DNA from: Annona cherimola
Taxonomy: Eukaryota; Streptophyta; Magnoliopsida; Magnoliales; Annonaceae
DNA length: 64,000 nucleotides
Direction: 5' to 3'
Assembly: GCA_030490835.1 (NCBI GenBank)
Contig: CM059972.1
Location: 92,489,137 to 92,553,136, forward strand
The position numbers were made by a program, and so were the translations under genes. Under the pieces are notes generated by a model. It had not been told where the DNA came from. It did not search any database and was given only the letters and a program-made list of their open reading frames with translations. The first letter of the stretch is position 1. Each line of letters starts with the position of its first letter. Of the stretch, positions 36,541-47,764 are shown piece after piece.

Positions 36541-36842
36541 AAATCTTTTTTTTATAGTTTTAGAGTGAATATAAATTTCATCTTAATTAAAAAATTTATC
36601 CCAAAATAATTGTAGGGTTTGTTACAAAGTATTCAAGAGACTTTAAAGGAATTTGAATTGAATGTTATTTTTACATTTTTAATATAATTTTTTCAATATA
36701 TTTTTTCAATACAACTTTTTATATTTTCAATATTACTTTTTCTCTTTCTTAATATACATAATTACATTCTTATTTATCTTATTTAAACCCTTTGACTATT
36801 TTGAAATGTAACTACATACAGCAAATCAAATGCATTTGGGTG

Positions 36843-37178
36843 CACTTAGTTTCGTTGCACCTAGGAAGATTTAACTATTTTTTAAATTTTTCTTAAAATT
36901 TTTTATACAACTGTTAATCTAAGTGTATTTAATATGTGTTAAGTATTACCATTTTTCAAAATTTGTAAATATTTTTAAAATTTTTTAAAATAAGTGGCAT
37001 CTTCGTAATTCATTTTCATAATTTGTAAATTATGAAATGCCACTGATTTTAAAAAATCCAAAAAAATATCTACAAATATCCAAAAAAGTAAAATTTGATA
37101 CACATTAAGTATACTTAGATTCATAGTTGTATAAAAAAAAAATTAAAATAAATTTTTGCACATTGGTGCACAGTATCC
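36843..37178. mobile_element. MITE of family A, full-length
   Basis: TGGGTGCACTTAGTTTCGTT on the left, TGCACATTGGTGCACAGTAT on the right. Long arms pair through TATACAACTGTTAATCTAAG and CTTAGATTCATAGTTGTATA around a central palindrome near 37020. Confidence 0.75.
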
Positions 37179-37589
37179 AGACTCCTATATAATAAGCTCA
37201 TATGGGGGCCAACTGTGCCGTTCTTAATGCCCTCAAAATAAATATTGCCATTCCCGAAATAACTATACATGGCTCCTGCCATGCACCCTCCTATTTATTA
37301 TTTGGATGCCACAAGGATATGCGGATGTAACAAGCGCTATTGTTTGCGGAAATTTTGTTGTATGGGAATCAGAAAAGGTTAGATGTGAAAGGAAAAAGTA
37401 GGTTATCAATTTTTGATGATAAGAATTTTTTTTTTAAAAAAATTTAACATTCATTTCATTCTCATCCCATTTAAGTAAGTTTTTTATATTTTTTTTTCAT
37501 AGTGTTTCATTGCCCAGTATGATGCCTCGTGCATGATGGGTCCTTTCGAAGCAGTAGGCAGACTGCCATAGCACTCCACTTTTCCATGT

Positions 37590-37855
37590 CAAGTTAATTA
37601 ATAAAACTTTTCAATTTAAAATTTTTCATCCTTCACAACTATCATATTTTTTAATCATTTTTTCACATTTTCCTATACAACTACCTTACTTTTTAATCAT
37701 TTCTACACAACTATCCACACAATTAACCTATCTATGTTAACTTTATCCTCTTTACTACTCATCATTACCCCTATCATATCACATCATTTGATAACTTTTA
37801 CTATTCAAAACTTTTTATCAAAAGTTTTATTCATTACCAAACACACCCCAAATAA
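37590..37855. mobile_element. MITE of family C (GGGTGTGTTTGG type)
   Basis: The right end ATTACCAAACACACCCC is the complement of GGGTGTGTTTGGTAAT. The body holds ACAACTATC repeats, TTAACCTATCTATGTTAACT and CCCCTATCATATCACATCA, which recur inverted or direct at 38475, 40345, 48180 and 49082. The left end is weak. Confidence 0.65.
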
Positions 37856-38474
37856 ACTGTAACCATTGACATATTGCCGAACGGACGTGAATTAAAATAG
37901 TTGCGAGTTGCAACAAGTGCAGGGATGGGCTGAATGCACAACTTCGGTCGGAAAGTAGGTAATTTGATTGAATCTATATAGTCATTTTCACGACAACTTT
38001 TTCAATTTTCAATATGACTTTACCCATTTCTAATTCAACTTTATTCATTCCCGATATACATTATTATATTCTCATCCCATATACAGATTCTATTCAAAAA
38101 TCTTGTATGGTTTGGAACACATCCTTAGTATTGATAGAGTTGGTTATAATTAATTGAAAAATTACTTATATATATATTTTACTATCACAGTAATTTATAT
38201 TATATAAGCCTGAAATATTCTTATAATTTTTAAAGGGAGATAACAAGCTCCTATCTATTAAACTCTTGCAAAAAAAAGAAGAAATAAAATACCTTGAAGC
38301 ACATGCCGAGAATCTAATGTCCAACTCACCAAAACAATCTATGGATGTTACCGCCAGGGTGGATCCCTTGATGCCATTGAAAAAAATTACTTAGACATGA
38401 TTTAACTGTAAAAAAAAATTTAAAAAAAATTTTAAAAAAAGAAAAACAGAACAATAAAAAAAGTTACATTTATA

Positions 38475-38720
38475 TTAGAATAAAAATTTTTAACCAAAAC
38501 CTTTTAATAAAAAAACTTATAACTTTCCATGATTATTCTATTTTAAAATCATTTTTTCATATTTTTCCATACGAACTACCCTACTTTCCATTTATTTCCA
38601 CACGACTACTTATATAACTAACCTATCTATTTTAACTTTATTCTCTTTATACCTTATCATTATTCCTATCATATCACATCAGTTTTTACCAATTTAACAA
38701 CTTTTATAAAAAAATTTCAT
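38475..38720. mobile_element. MITE of family C, diverged
   Basis: TAACCTATCTATTTTAACTT and CCTATCATATCACATCAG match the element at 37590-37855 in the same orientation. The terminal GGGTGTGTTTGG motif is lost. Confidence 0.6.
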
Positions 38721-38730
38721 TAAAAAAAAG

Positions 38731-39213
38731 GTTAATTTCAAATATACTCACTGTGTTTGCCCTTAATTGCAAATATATCCACTAAGTTTGGAAACTTTCA
38801 AATTTACCAACAAGTATTTCATTCACACCCATTCCGTCATGTACAATTAAAAATTGTCATGATCCATCGTATGAAATGTGTAACATGCCTTTTATTGTTC
38901 AATAATAATAATTGTTTAACTACGACGTAAGTTGAACAATATGATTGAAATATATCTAATGTAAAAGAAAAGCCTGACAGAATTTCACCGACCACAATGA
39001 ATGTTAGATCGATCACTTCACCGACCATAATGAATGTTAGATCGATGACGGGTATTTTGAAATTTTAAAATTATTAAACGTTCATAATTGGCATATTGGA
39101 TATATTTGAAATTAATGAAATACTTAGTAGGTATATTTAAAAAATTTTAAACTTAATAAGTATATTTATAATTAAAAACAAATATAGTAAATATACTTGA
39201 AATTAATAACGCA
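38731..39213. mobile_element. Foldback MITE, about 480 bp
   Basis: The left arm GTTAATTTCAAATATACTCA pairs with the right arm, which ends AAATATACTTGAAATTAATA. CCACTAAGTTTGGAAACTTT pairs with TTTTAAACTTAATAAGTATA. The centre contains a 33-bp direct repeat (CACCGACCA...GTTAGATCGAT, 38982-39047). Confidence 0.7.
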
Positions 39214-39680
39214 CCCAAATCCGCCGCTTTCGGTCAAAAAAATCTTCGGCAGCATCCTCCATTGAATGGACGTGGTCTCCAGACAGTCCCTTTTCCGCTG
39301 CCGCCACTTTCGATAATCAACTTTTTTCTTTTTTCTTTTTGTGTTTTATTTTTGGGCACTCGGCGGAGACGTGACATGCGCTCATGCCAGCAGAGTGCAT
39401 GGTCCCTGTTTATAAGGAGCTCACATTTTTTTTTAAAAAAATATTTTTTATTTTTAAAATTGTTTTTCATTTTTATATAATTTTTTCTAATTTTCATGTA
39501 ACTCTTTCCATTCTCTGTAAGGTGGGAACAAACATTAGATTTGAAGATTTTCATTAAAGTTCTCAAATATCTTATTACAAATTTAAAGATCTCCAATATT
39601 TTATTATAAATTTTAAAAGATTTTATTAAAAAGATTTCATTCTATATTAATAAGATTCTGTACGATTGTAACTCATAATG
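39214..39680. repeat. Segment A' of tandem segmental duplication (copy 2)
   Basis: CATGCCAGCAGAGTGCATGG, GATTTGAAGATTTTCATTAA and TTTTAAAAGATTTTATTAAA correspond to segment A. This copy lacks the LINE present at 32246-32505 and so represents the empty insertion site. The first 200 bp is GC-richer. Confidence 0.6.
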
Positions 39681-39860
39681 GAAATGAAATATGACTTTGG
39701 GCCTACCTCAACGCACTCAATCCATTTTGAATCATTTATTTAAGTACAAAATAAAGATTTATCCAAATTAAAGATGCATAGACTCATCTGATAAAATATA
39801 TAAAACTAATCTGATAAAATGATTTTACTTTTCAATCAATTTTGAAGTATGGAACTTATG

Positions 39861-40234
39861 TACACCATGTTGTATTTTAAGCTAAAATACAACATTAATT
39901 TAATTTAATTTATTTATTTTTCTTCATAAATATATTATTCTAAATTTTTTAATCCATATATTAAGTTTTTTTCATTTTATAATACTCTTACATATTTATT
40001 TTTTATTTTTAAAAAATATCGATTTCAAGAGCATTTAAGCCATTTTAACCCCTTAAGAACATGATTTTTTAAAAAATAAAAAATAAAAAAGTAAAAATAT
40101 TGTAAAATAGAAAAACTTTGTATATAGATTGAATATACTTAGGAAATATGTTTATAAAGAAAAAATCAAAAAAATGCAACTAATCGTGAAAATAAATAAA
40201 TGTTGTATTTTAGCGTAAAATACATAATGATGTA
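39861..40234. mobile_element. MITE of family B, full-length
   Basis: The left end TACACCATGTTGTATTTTAA pairs with the reverse complement of the right end (TACATCATTATGTATTTTAC). Arms continue through AAAATACAACATT, TTTTTCTTCATAAATATAT and its mirror, with central CCATTTTAACCCC. Related to 46700-47047. Confidence 0.75.
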
Positions 40235-40344
40235 TATAATTAGGCTCCTTGAAGTATATTTTGAACATTTAAATTATCTACAGTATCACACAAAGAAATG
40301 ATTTATTATTATATTATTGTGTATTTGTGAATAAATCTAAACAT

Positions 40345-40590
40345 CTTTTGGGTGTGTGGAGAAGTAATGAAATTTTTGGAAGAAAAAATTTTATTTTAAA
40401 ATTTTTAAAAATAAGAGAAAATAATGTGATAAAATAGGAATAATAATGATGAATAAAGAAAATAAAGTTAAAATAGATAGATTAGTTGTATGAATAATTG
40501 TATAAAAATGATTGAAAAATATGATAGTTTGTATAGAAAAATATCATGAAATAATTTAGAAAATAAGATAGTTAAGAAAATAAACGCATC
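40345..40590. mobile_element. MITE of family C, reverse orientation
   Basis: TTGGGTGTGTGGAGAAGTAA at the left, then AAAGTTAAAATAGATAGATT (the reverse of the family motif AACCTATCTATTTTAACTT), ending ATAAACGCATCC. Confidence 0.65.
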
Positions 40591-40780
40591 CTCTATAATT
40601 TACACGAAAGTATATGAATAGCAATGCAAGAATTTAACTAAGATGAATTTGGTTATTATAATGTTAAAAACAAATGATTTTAAGATTGCTCATAACTTGG
40701 TGTGTGAATACAAGACAAGGATGCGGAAGGAAAAAAAAAAGTGTTGCTGCATGTTACGAATAAGTACATTTAATTGATAA

Positions 40781-41170
40781 TTGGGAATAAATTTAATAGA
40801 AAATGAGAAAAGTAAGTTGTTGAGATTTGAGAAGGGGGAAAGAAACCTGAAATTCCAAAAGGTATACAACTGGTGCTTGAAGTATCGGGAAGAAGTCAGG
40901 TTTTCCCAAAGCCTTGATGTTGCTGAATTCGAGCAAATGGAATTTCAGGTACGTAGAGGTGTCCCGGGGATGGGATGGATAAAAGTGAAAACTGATTCGA
41001 GAGAGATAAGTCGCTGAATGGCTACGCCGGACATGGACAAGCGACAGTGTTGAAGGGGATTCTGGAGGTTTCTTTGTGGCAATTCGAGGTGGGCGAGTGA
41101 TGTGCCGTAGATGTTGGAAGCAAAGGGGCTTCAACTGGATGATTGAGTTGTACACGTAAGTGTTGTTAAG
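40781..41170 (+). pseudogene. Possible LINE RNase H-domain fragment
   Basis: The open stretch 40781-41017 ends with VRRGVPGMGWIKVKTDS, similar to the Pro-rich lead-in and 'WIKVNTDG' start of the RNase H-like domain at the end of plant LINE ORF2. In another frame GGFFVAIRGGRVMCRR follows. At least one frameshift is needed to join these. No poly-A or zinc-binding region is near. Confidence 0.4.
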
Positions 41171-42217
41171 GAAAGCGATTCATTTTCACTTGAGTATATT
41201 TGGTAATAAGTAAAAAATTGTCAATTTAAAATTTTTTATTTTTTGTAATTATCTTATTTTTTAATTATTTTTTTTCTTTTCAAACATGAAAGGACTGTGG
41301 CTGACTATTTGAAAGTAATATGGTTTTTTCAAACAAGTCACCAGAAATATTTACCTCAAAAAAAATTTTTTTAGTAATAAGAAAAATAATTTTAGAAATT
41401 GGGAGATTTTAGCCCTTTCTTATCTCATTTAACCTGGAAAAATTTTATTTCAACCGGAAGTTAAGTTAAAATAGGATTAGCCCAAGTGAATTCAATTCAA
41501 AAAAAACAAAACTTGTTATCAAATGTATATATTATTTCATGTAATCACATATATTTGCATTTTTATGGGTTTAATATATTCTCTTAAAATATATTTTCAA
41601 TCGATATGTATATTAATCATTAAAAATATTTATTCTAAATTGTTTTTTTAATAATCTTGAATAACCAATGATATAATTTCTTTATCTTTTCGTTGTTTTT
41701 AAATATTTTCATTAAAAATGAATTGAAAATTATATATAATATTATTTATATTTTTAAAAATGTCGAACATATGCTAATTCATTCTCTTTCATACAACTTA
41801 TAAATTAGTAATTTCCTTTAATATTTATTAAAATTTAATGTAGTAAAATAAAATTTTATTTTTCATTTTTAACAAATAATTATTATTTACATTGTTTTAG
41901 AAATCAAAATTATAATATAATTTAACATATACTATTTTAATAATATGTTAGACTATTTAAAAATAAGAATATAAACTAGTTATATTGCGAAAACAAAATA
42001 ATAAAAAGTTTAAAATAAAAAATAAGGACATAAACTAGTTGTATTGCAAAAACAAAATAATAAAAAATTTAAAATTCAACCCACCAACAAATCCAAAATT
42101 CAACTCAAATTTTCAATCCAAAATAAAACCCGAGGCACATATAAATCCGAGTTGAACGCAATCCGAGGCCGGTACATATAATTGGACCCCTTATTTTGTT
42201 GTTATTATTGCTAACAC
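41171..42217. other. AT-rich intergenic DNA upstream of AVT3
   Basis: Low-complexity A/T sequence. A 45-bp direct repeat (ATAAACTAGTT...GCAAAAACAAAATAATAAAA) occurs near 41970 and 42030. No gene seen. Confidence 0.5.
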
Positions 42218-42225
42218 CACGTGTC
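42218..42225 (+). promoter_or_regulatory. G-box/ABRE-like element (CACGTGTC)
   Basis: CACGTGTC about 0.8 kb upstream of the AVT3 TATA box. A second CACGTG core is at 42492-42497. Such cores bind bZIP and bHLH factors in plants; whether they act here is unknown. Confidence 0.3.
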
Positions 42226-42559
42226 CTCTCCTCTGTCACAGCTCCCCACAAGCACAGCGGTCTTCCCCCATCATGTCCCCTTTTTTCACTTTGGTCCCCG
42301 CGTTGGTCGTTTTACAAAGCAGTACCACAAAGTTTCTTGATGTTACAATCGTATCCAAGTTCGGCCGCCGGTGTAAACAGATAAAATGATTTACTAAGAC
42401 AAGCTACGTTCTGCGTTTAAAACATGTTTTTTCTATTGCTAGTCTGACAAAATCCAACTACCCACACAATTAAGGGAGAGATCTCCAAAATCACGTGATT
42501 TGCTGCACTTGAAAAAGTTCCCCAAATATTCGTTTCAATCTATTATTTCATGAAAACAT

Positions 42560-42990
42560 TTTTTTATTGGTATATTTCATGGATTTTTTTTTTTTTTTTT
42601 GTGATACAGATTTCATGGCACATATTGAAGCCGTTTGAAACATAGATATTTCGGCATTCTTTTGCTTTTTCCCTCTTGAATTTATGTACAACATTAAATT
42701 CAAAAGTGAGCAATCGGGAACAGAGAAAGAAAGATGCAAAGGGTGAAAACAATGATCGGAATTAAAATACGTGCTAAATATGCAAAAACTTTTATTTATG
42801 AGAAGTGAAAATAATTGAAATATTTTAAAAAATTTATATGGATAAAAATAATAAAATGGTTAGCATTATTATTACCCTTCATAATAAGGTCGGTAATTAG
42901 TCAACAGCAATGATAAATTATCAGGCGGGAAATCAATTTGCACACGCTACTCGGCCGCAACAAATTTCCATAGACGGGCGCGTGGGAAAA
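42560..42990. repeat. Segment B' of tandem segmental duplication: AVT3 upstream region
   Basis: Counterpart of 34140-35200, uninterrupted here. It ends about 15 bp before the AVT3 TATA box. Confidence 0.8.
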
Positions 42991-43003
42991 TACAAGCTTC
43001 ATG

Positions 43004-43011
43004 TATATAAA
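43004..43011 (+). promoter_or_regulatory. TATA box of AVT3
   Basis: TATATAAA, 176 bp upstream of the start codon. Transcription would begin near 43035-43040, giving a CT-rich 5' UTR of about 140 nt without any ATG. This position rules out the upstream in-frame ATG at 42910 as the translation start. Confidence 0.7.
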
Positions 43012-43179
43012 CTGAGAGGGCCTGGATCCAGATTTCAAGGACATTTCGTCTCTCTTCTTGCAACAGCAACGCCACCATCGCTCCTTCTCTCCTCTCCAAC
43101 TCTTCTCTTTCGGACACGGGATCTCCAACACATATCTCTCATCGACTCATCTTCACCGTCCATCTGGACCGGAAGCAGC

Positions 43180-44451
43180 ATGGGGTACGACAACGAGGCA
43201 GGCTCGTCCTCCTACGGCCTGCCGGAGTCGGACGCCGCCACCCTCCCTCTCATCGACCGCCCGCCGCCGCTCCTCTCCTCTCGCCCCAAGACCTTCGCAA
43301 ACATCTTCATTGCCGTCGTCGGCGCCGGCGTCCTTGGCCTCCCATACACCTTCAAGAAGACCGGCTGGCTCCTCGGCGTCATCCTTATTGCCGCAGTCGC
43401 CGTCATGACCTACCACTGCATGATGCTCCTCGTCCGCACCCGCCGCCGCCTGGAGCAGCCCGACGAAGCCGGCGCCTACCCCAAGATCGGGTCCTTCGGC
43501 GACCTGGGCTACGCCGCTTGCGGCCACGTCGGCCGCTACTCCGTCGACGTAATGATCGTCCTCAGCCAGGCCGGCTTCTGCGTCGGCTACGTGATCTTCA
43601 TCGCCAACACCCTCCGCCACCTCATCGCCTCGCCACTGATTCTCAGCGTCGACGCCAAGGCGGTTTACGTCGGGGGGCTCGTCCCCTTCCAGCTCGGCCT
43701 GAATTCGATCCCCACCCTCACCCACCTTGCCCCTCTCAGCATCTTCGCCGACATAGTCGACCTGGCGGCGATGGCAATAGTCCTGGTGGAGGACGTTTTG
43801 ATTTTCTTTAGGGACAGACCGCCGCTGCAGGCCTTCGGGGGCCTCTCCGTCCTCTTGTATGGCCTCGGCGTCGCCGTCTACGCATTCGAAGGGATCGGGA
43901 TGGTGATGCCTCTGGAAGCCGAGATGGCCAACAAGAAGAAGTTCGGTAAGGTCCTTGCCCTTTCCGTCGCATTCATTGCTCTGATGTACGCTTCTTTTGG
44001 GGCGCTCGGCTACGCCGCATTTGGGGATAATACCAACGACATCGTCACCATCAACTTGGGACGTGGTTTAATCAGCACCCTCGTCCAAGTGGGTCTGTGC
44101 ATAAACCTCTTTTTCACATTCCCCCTCATGATGAATCCTGTCCATGAAGTGTTTGAGAGAGCGTTCTGGAGGGGGAGGTTCTGCCTCTGGCTGAGATGGA
44201 TTGTTGTCTTGGGCGTGTGTTTGGTCGCCCTATTAGTCCCCAATTTTACGGATTTCTTGTCACTGGTGGGAAGCAGTGTTTGTATTTTGCTGGGCTTTGT
44301 GTTGCCGTCCTTGTTCCATCTGGTGGTTTTCAAGGGAGATATGCGGTGGGTGGAGATGGTTGTGGATGTGATGGTTGTGTTGTTGGGAGTGGCCTTTGCA
44401 ATTTCTGGAACAGTAGTTTCCGTGACGGAGATGCTTGCAGTGAAAGGGTGA
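43180..44451 (+). CDS. AVT3: AVT3-type vacuolar amino-acid transporter
   Basis: A 423-residue AAAP/Aa_trans-family transporter. Arabidopsis AVT3 proteins sit in the tonoplast and export neutral amino acids such as Ala and Pro from the vacuole; that role here is by homology. A hydrophilic N-terminus (1-36) is followed by about 11 membrane segments: roughly 40-58 (family motif GAGVLGLPYTF), 63-85, 121-145, 162-183, 185-208, 221-240, 257-282, 298-320, 337-355, 358-380 and 394-415. The stretches PFQLGLNSIPTLTHLAPLSI (169-188) and VAVYAFEGIGMVMPLEAEM (231-249) are strongly AVT3-like. The gene is a single exon, usual for this clade. The start at 43180 (AGCATGG context) is the first ATG after the TATA box; an in-frame ATG at 42910 lies upstream of that box. 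Third positions are almost all G/C in the first half and mixed in the second. No frameshift or stop is seen. Confidence 0.93.
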   Translation: MGYDNEAGSSSYGLPESDAATLPLIDRPPPLLSSRPKTFANIFIAVVGAGVLGLPYTFKKTGWLLGVILIAAVAVMTYHCMMLLVRTRRRLEQPDEAGAYPKIGSFGDLGYAACGHVGRYSVDVMIVLSQAGFCVGYVIFIANTLRHLIASPLILSVDAKAVYVGGLVPFQLGLNSIPTLTHLAPLSIFADIVDLAAMAIVLVEDVLIFFRDRPPLQAFGGLSVLLYGLGVAVYAFEGIGMVMPLEAEMANKKKFGKVLALSVAFIALMYASFGALGYAAFGDNTNDIVTINLGRGLISTLVQVGLCINLFFTFPLMMNPVHEVFERAFWRGRFCLWLRWIVVLGVCLVALLVPNFTDFLSLVGSSVCILLGFVLPSLFHLVVFKGDMRWVEMVVDVMVVLLGVAFAISGTVVSVTEMLAVKG

Positions 44452-44592
44452 TTTTTTTGGCAGTGTGATTTGATGAGGATAGGCACAAGCAAACAGGATC
44501 GCAGAAGTGTTGAACAGTAGCTTCCCTAATCGAGATGCTTGCGGTGAAAGGGTGGTTTCTTTGCCTAGCAAACAGGACCCCGGAAGTGTTGT
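44409..44592 (+). repeat. 104-bp imperfect tandem duplication of the AVT3 3' end
   Basis: AACAGTAGTTTCCGTGACGG with ATGCTTGCAGTGAAAGGGTG (44409-44450, the last codons and stop) recurs at 44513 as AACAGTAGCTTCCCTAATCG with ATGCTTGCGGTGAAAGGGTG. AAGCAAACAGGATC...GAAGTGTTG (44488) recurs as TAGCAAACAGGACC...GAAGTGTTG (44566). The second copy lies in the 3' UTR. Confidence 0.85.
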
Positions 44593-44853
44593 TTTTGCAT
44601 ATAGTTGGCCATTGTATTTTTAGACGTTAAAAATAAGAGACCTGTATCTATTGTCATAATTTCTTATAAACTTGAAGGTGGTTGCCACTTATATTTAATA
44701 ATTTTCTTCTCTCTTTTCTTGTTTGTTTGTGTTTGTTTGCTTGTTTATATTGGGGATCTGATGATGGAACATTCAACATGTGGATATACATTAATGTCAG
44801 GTTTAGTTTTTACTTCCAATGAAAACTGTTGCTTAGACTTCTTCTTTGCCCAA

Positions 44854-44878
44854 AAATAATAATAATAATAATAATAAT
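44854..44878. repeat. (AAT)n microsatellite
   Basis: Eight AAT units in the 3' flank of AVT3. Confidence 0.9.
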
Positions 44879-46220
44879 GTATACATCATGTATAAAATTG
44901 GATTTTGTAGTTACTAAAGTGATGTATGAGATGCAATTTGTTGGTTATTTCGTATCAATCGTGCCTAAATCAGGGCATGATTGATATTTGGTGGCTCTGG
45001 CACAAGAACTCTCCTGTGACCCTGTCGAGCCAATAGCATTAGCCGGATTGTAGTTTGGCCATTTTCCCACCTCTCAAAGTCTGAATTCATTTGAAAATGG
45101 AACTACTAACGATTCGCATACATATTGATTGGATGGAATGAGATATGATGTGGATGAGGAGTTTGTACGACGTTGGGTTGCTGTGGATTGTTTAATGAGA
45201 AATCAACGGCTGAAGTATTATTAAACGGTAAAAGTATCATTGGAAAGGGGTGAAGTAGGATTGGTACCCATCGCTGCAACAAGATTAGAGATTTTACGAA
45301 AGGAAAGAACGAAACATATTGCAAGGAAATGCGTTGTCTAAAACAATTGAGGATTGTCTTCAAAGCAGGTGGACGCAAGCTGTCATTATAGAAGATCTTT
45401 TTTGTCTTTTAAAAAAAAAAGTTAATAGGGTTTGTAATTGGCCACATGATTGTTTCTTTTCTCTTTTCTTTCCCTTTTTTTGGGACTTATTTGCATCATG
45501 CCAACCGAAAACTAAAACAATTGAATCCATGCCAACTTGTTCTCTCCTTTTATGTGTATATATATAATAATTGAATCCATGCCAACTTGTTCTATATATG
45601 CATATATATATTCATCCATGTCGACTACCGACGTTAAACTTTGCATCCATGTCAGCACAATAGCGTTTAACTTGCATTGTTTCTGCGTTATGTTTTTTAG
45701 TTTTTTCTAATTTTTTAATACCAAAAATACTCCTGCCATCTATTATAAATTAGATAAAAGGACTCATTTGGAGGATAGAGTGAAGCTGGTACATACAATA
45801 GTTACTTATACGATGAGATTTTTTCTACTTTATCTAATAGATTTCAACATTTACATTCATATCGTGCATAATATTTTTCACAACTTCATATATGTTTTTA
45901 GTCGACATACCTATTTTTATGTATATAATTTTTTTATTATTGCATTTAGCTTTTCTTTAATTGATTGATATAAAAATAAAATGTTAATTTCAAATATTAT
46001 CATAAATATAACCATATATTTTTTTGAAAGAAAATATAAACATATATTTAGAAAAATTGCACAGAAGACTGAAGATTTTATCCATAATTCTAGATATGAC
46101 AACTCCATTAATTTCTGTTAGTTAATGAGAAAAAAATTTTCAATACTGAAATTGCACTTCACATTTCTTATAAAGGGGCATTAGTTGTACATCATGTTAT
46201 ATAAAGTCGAGAATGATTCT
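44879..46220. other. Intergenic DNA downstream of AVT3
   Basis: No gene recognised. AATTGAATCCATGCCAACTT is duplicated at 45519 and 45571 beside TA-rich runs. The frame at 45768-45968 is A/T-rich and hydrophobic, with no domain. Confidence 0.45.
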
Positions 46221-46224
46221 TTAC

Positions 46225-46478
46225 ATAAGGGTGCACATAGGCTCAGTGCACCCAAGTGCATCTAATCCATTTTTTATTTTTTGAAACTTTTTTACACGAC
46301 TATTAATCTAAATGTATTTAATACGTGAATCAAGTTTTTATAATTTTTGAAAATTTTTCGATATTTATTAAAATTTTTGAAAATCAATAGTGTCTTTAGT
46401 AATTTAAAAAGTTTTCAAAAAAATATTAAAAAAAGGTTAAATTACCCCGGTGCACTGTATCAGCGTCCATATAAAGTA
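46225..46478. mobile_element. MITE of family A
   Basis: AGTGCACCCAAGTGCATCTA on the left and CCCCGGTGCACTGTATCAGC on the right, with TTAATCTAAATGTATTTAAT in the left arm. Confidence 0.7.
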
Positions 46479-46699
46479 TAATTTTAAAGAAAGCAATGTG
46501 CGGTCATCCGTGCCATTTGGCATCTGTCCACACAACAACGTTACGAGCAATTTGGTTCTTTTGAATTTTTCAAATTCTAGTTAACTAACAGAATTAAGCA
46601 ACTGGTTTGTCATATTGGAATAATGGACAGAATCTGTAGTTATACGTGCCATTTTTCCAAATGTAAGGTAATATTCATAAATAAGGGAATAATTAATGC

Positions 46700-47047
46700 G
46701 AGCATGATTTTACTTTATTTTCATTTATTTTTCTTCATAAACGTATTTTCCTAATTGTATTTAGTTCATATATCAAGTTTTGCCATTTTACAATACTTTT
46801 ACATATTTATTTTTTAGTTCTAAGAAAGCATCAATTTTAGGGGCATTTAAGTCAATTTCACCTCTTAAAAAATTTGATTTTTAAAAATAAAAAATAAATA
46901 TGTAAAGTATTGTAAAATGACAAAACTTTGTATGTAGCTTTAATACACATAGGATAACATATTTATAAAGAAAAATAAAAAAATATAACTAATTATAAAA
47001 ATAAATGGATGTTGTATTTTGCCCTTACATACATCATGATGTATATA
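46700..47047. mobile_element. MITE of family B
   Basis: TTTTTCTTCATAAACGTATT, CATTTTACAATACTTTTACA and their mirrored forms, ending GGATGTTGTATTTTGCCCTT and ACATCATGATGTATATAG. The left terminus is degraded. Confidence 0.7.
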
Positions 47048-47050
47048 GTC

Positions 47051-47764
47051 AAGATCCTAATTTATGATCATATTTTGAATTAACCCAAAAAATAAAAGTA
47101 AATTATGATTTTCAATATCAATTCATTTTATTGTTGCCTTTGGTTTTTCTTAATAATAGATTTATACAAAATCAATTATTATTTGAATTTTAATATTTTA
47201 TGAATATAATTTTTATGTTGCATTTAAATTTTCTTAACAATTGATTTGCATAAAATATGATTTTGGATTTTAATACTTTATATATAATTTTTTATTGTCG
47301 CCTTTATTTTTCGATAATTGTCTTGTATAAAAATAAATTATGATTTTAAATTTTTAATACTTCTCGTATATAATTTTTATTATTGTTTTAGTTTTCTTAA
47401 TATTGATTTTTATAAAAATAAATTATAATTTTAGATATTAATACTTTACACATATATATTAAGGGCATTAACATTCATGATGATGAAAAACTAAATTGTT
47501 TTTTGCTCGCGATAATAATTTTAAAAGTCTTTCATCATGGTAACGCTTTTATAAATCAATTTCATTTATGCTAATGATGAAGGTTACAGTTAAATTTTGG
47601 AATAAAATGACCCATTTAACTTTGAAATTCAACTGCAACAATTAGCATCGGCATGAAAAAACTCGATCTGAAAAATGTTGGTATAAATAAAAGACTTTTA
47701 AAATGATTAACATAATTCATAATAATGTAGTTTTTGTTGGCTTTTTTTTATGTTGTTGAGGATT
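47051..47764. other. AT-rich intergenic DNA, diffuse repeats
   Basis: Themes such as TTATATATAATTTTTATTGT and TTTAATACTTTA recur loosely from 47130 to 47450, suggesting a decayed tandem repeat of about 85-90 bp. Nothing coding. Confidence 0.4.

Noticed and set aside
42910..43179. N-terminal extension of AVT3 from an upstream in-frame ATG
   Set aside because: The ATG at 42910 lies upstream of the TATA box (43004), and the extension has no family similarity. The ATG at 43180 gives the normal length and N-terminus.
43153..43725. 190-codon open frame on the minus strand within AVT3
   Set aside because: A mirror of the GC-rich coding strand; the translation is acidic low-complexity sequence with no domain.
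44010..44571. Long minus-strand frames over the AVT3 3' half
   Set aside because: Antisense shadows of the transporter coding sequence.
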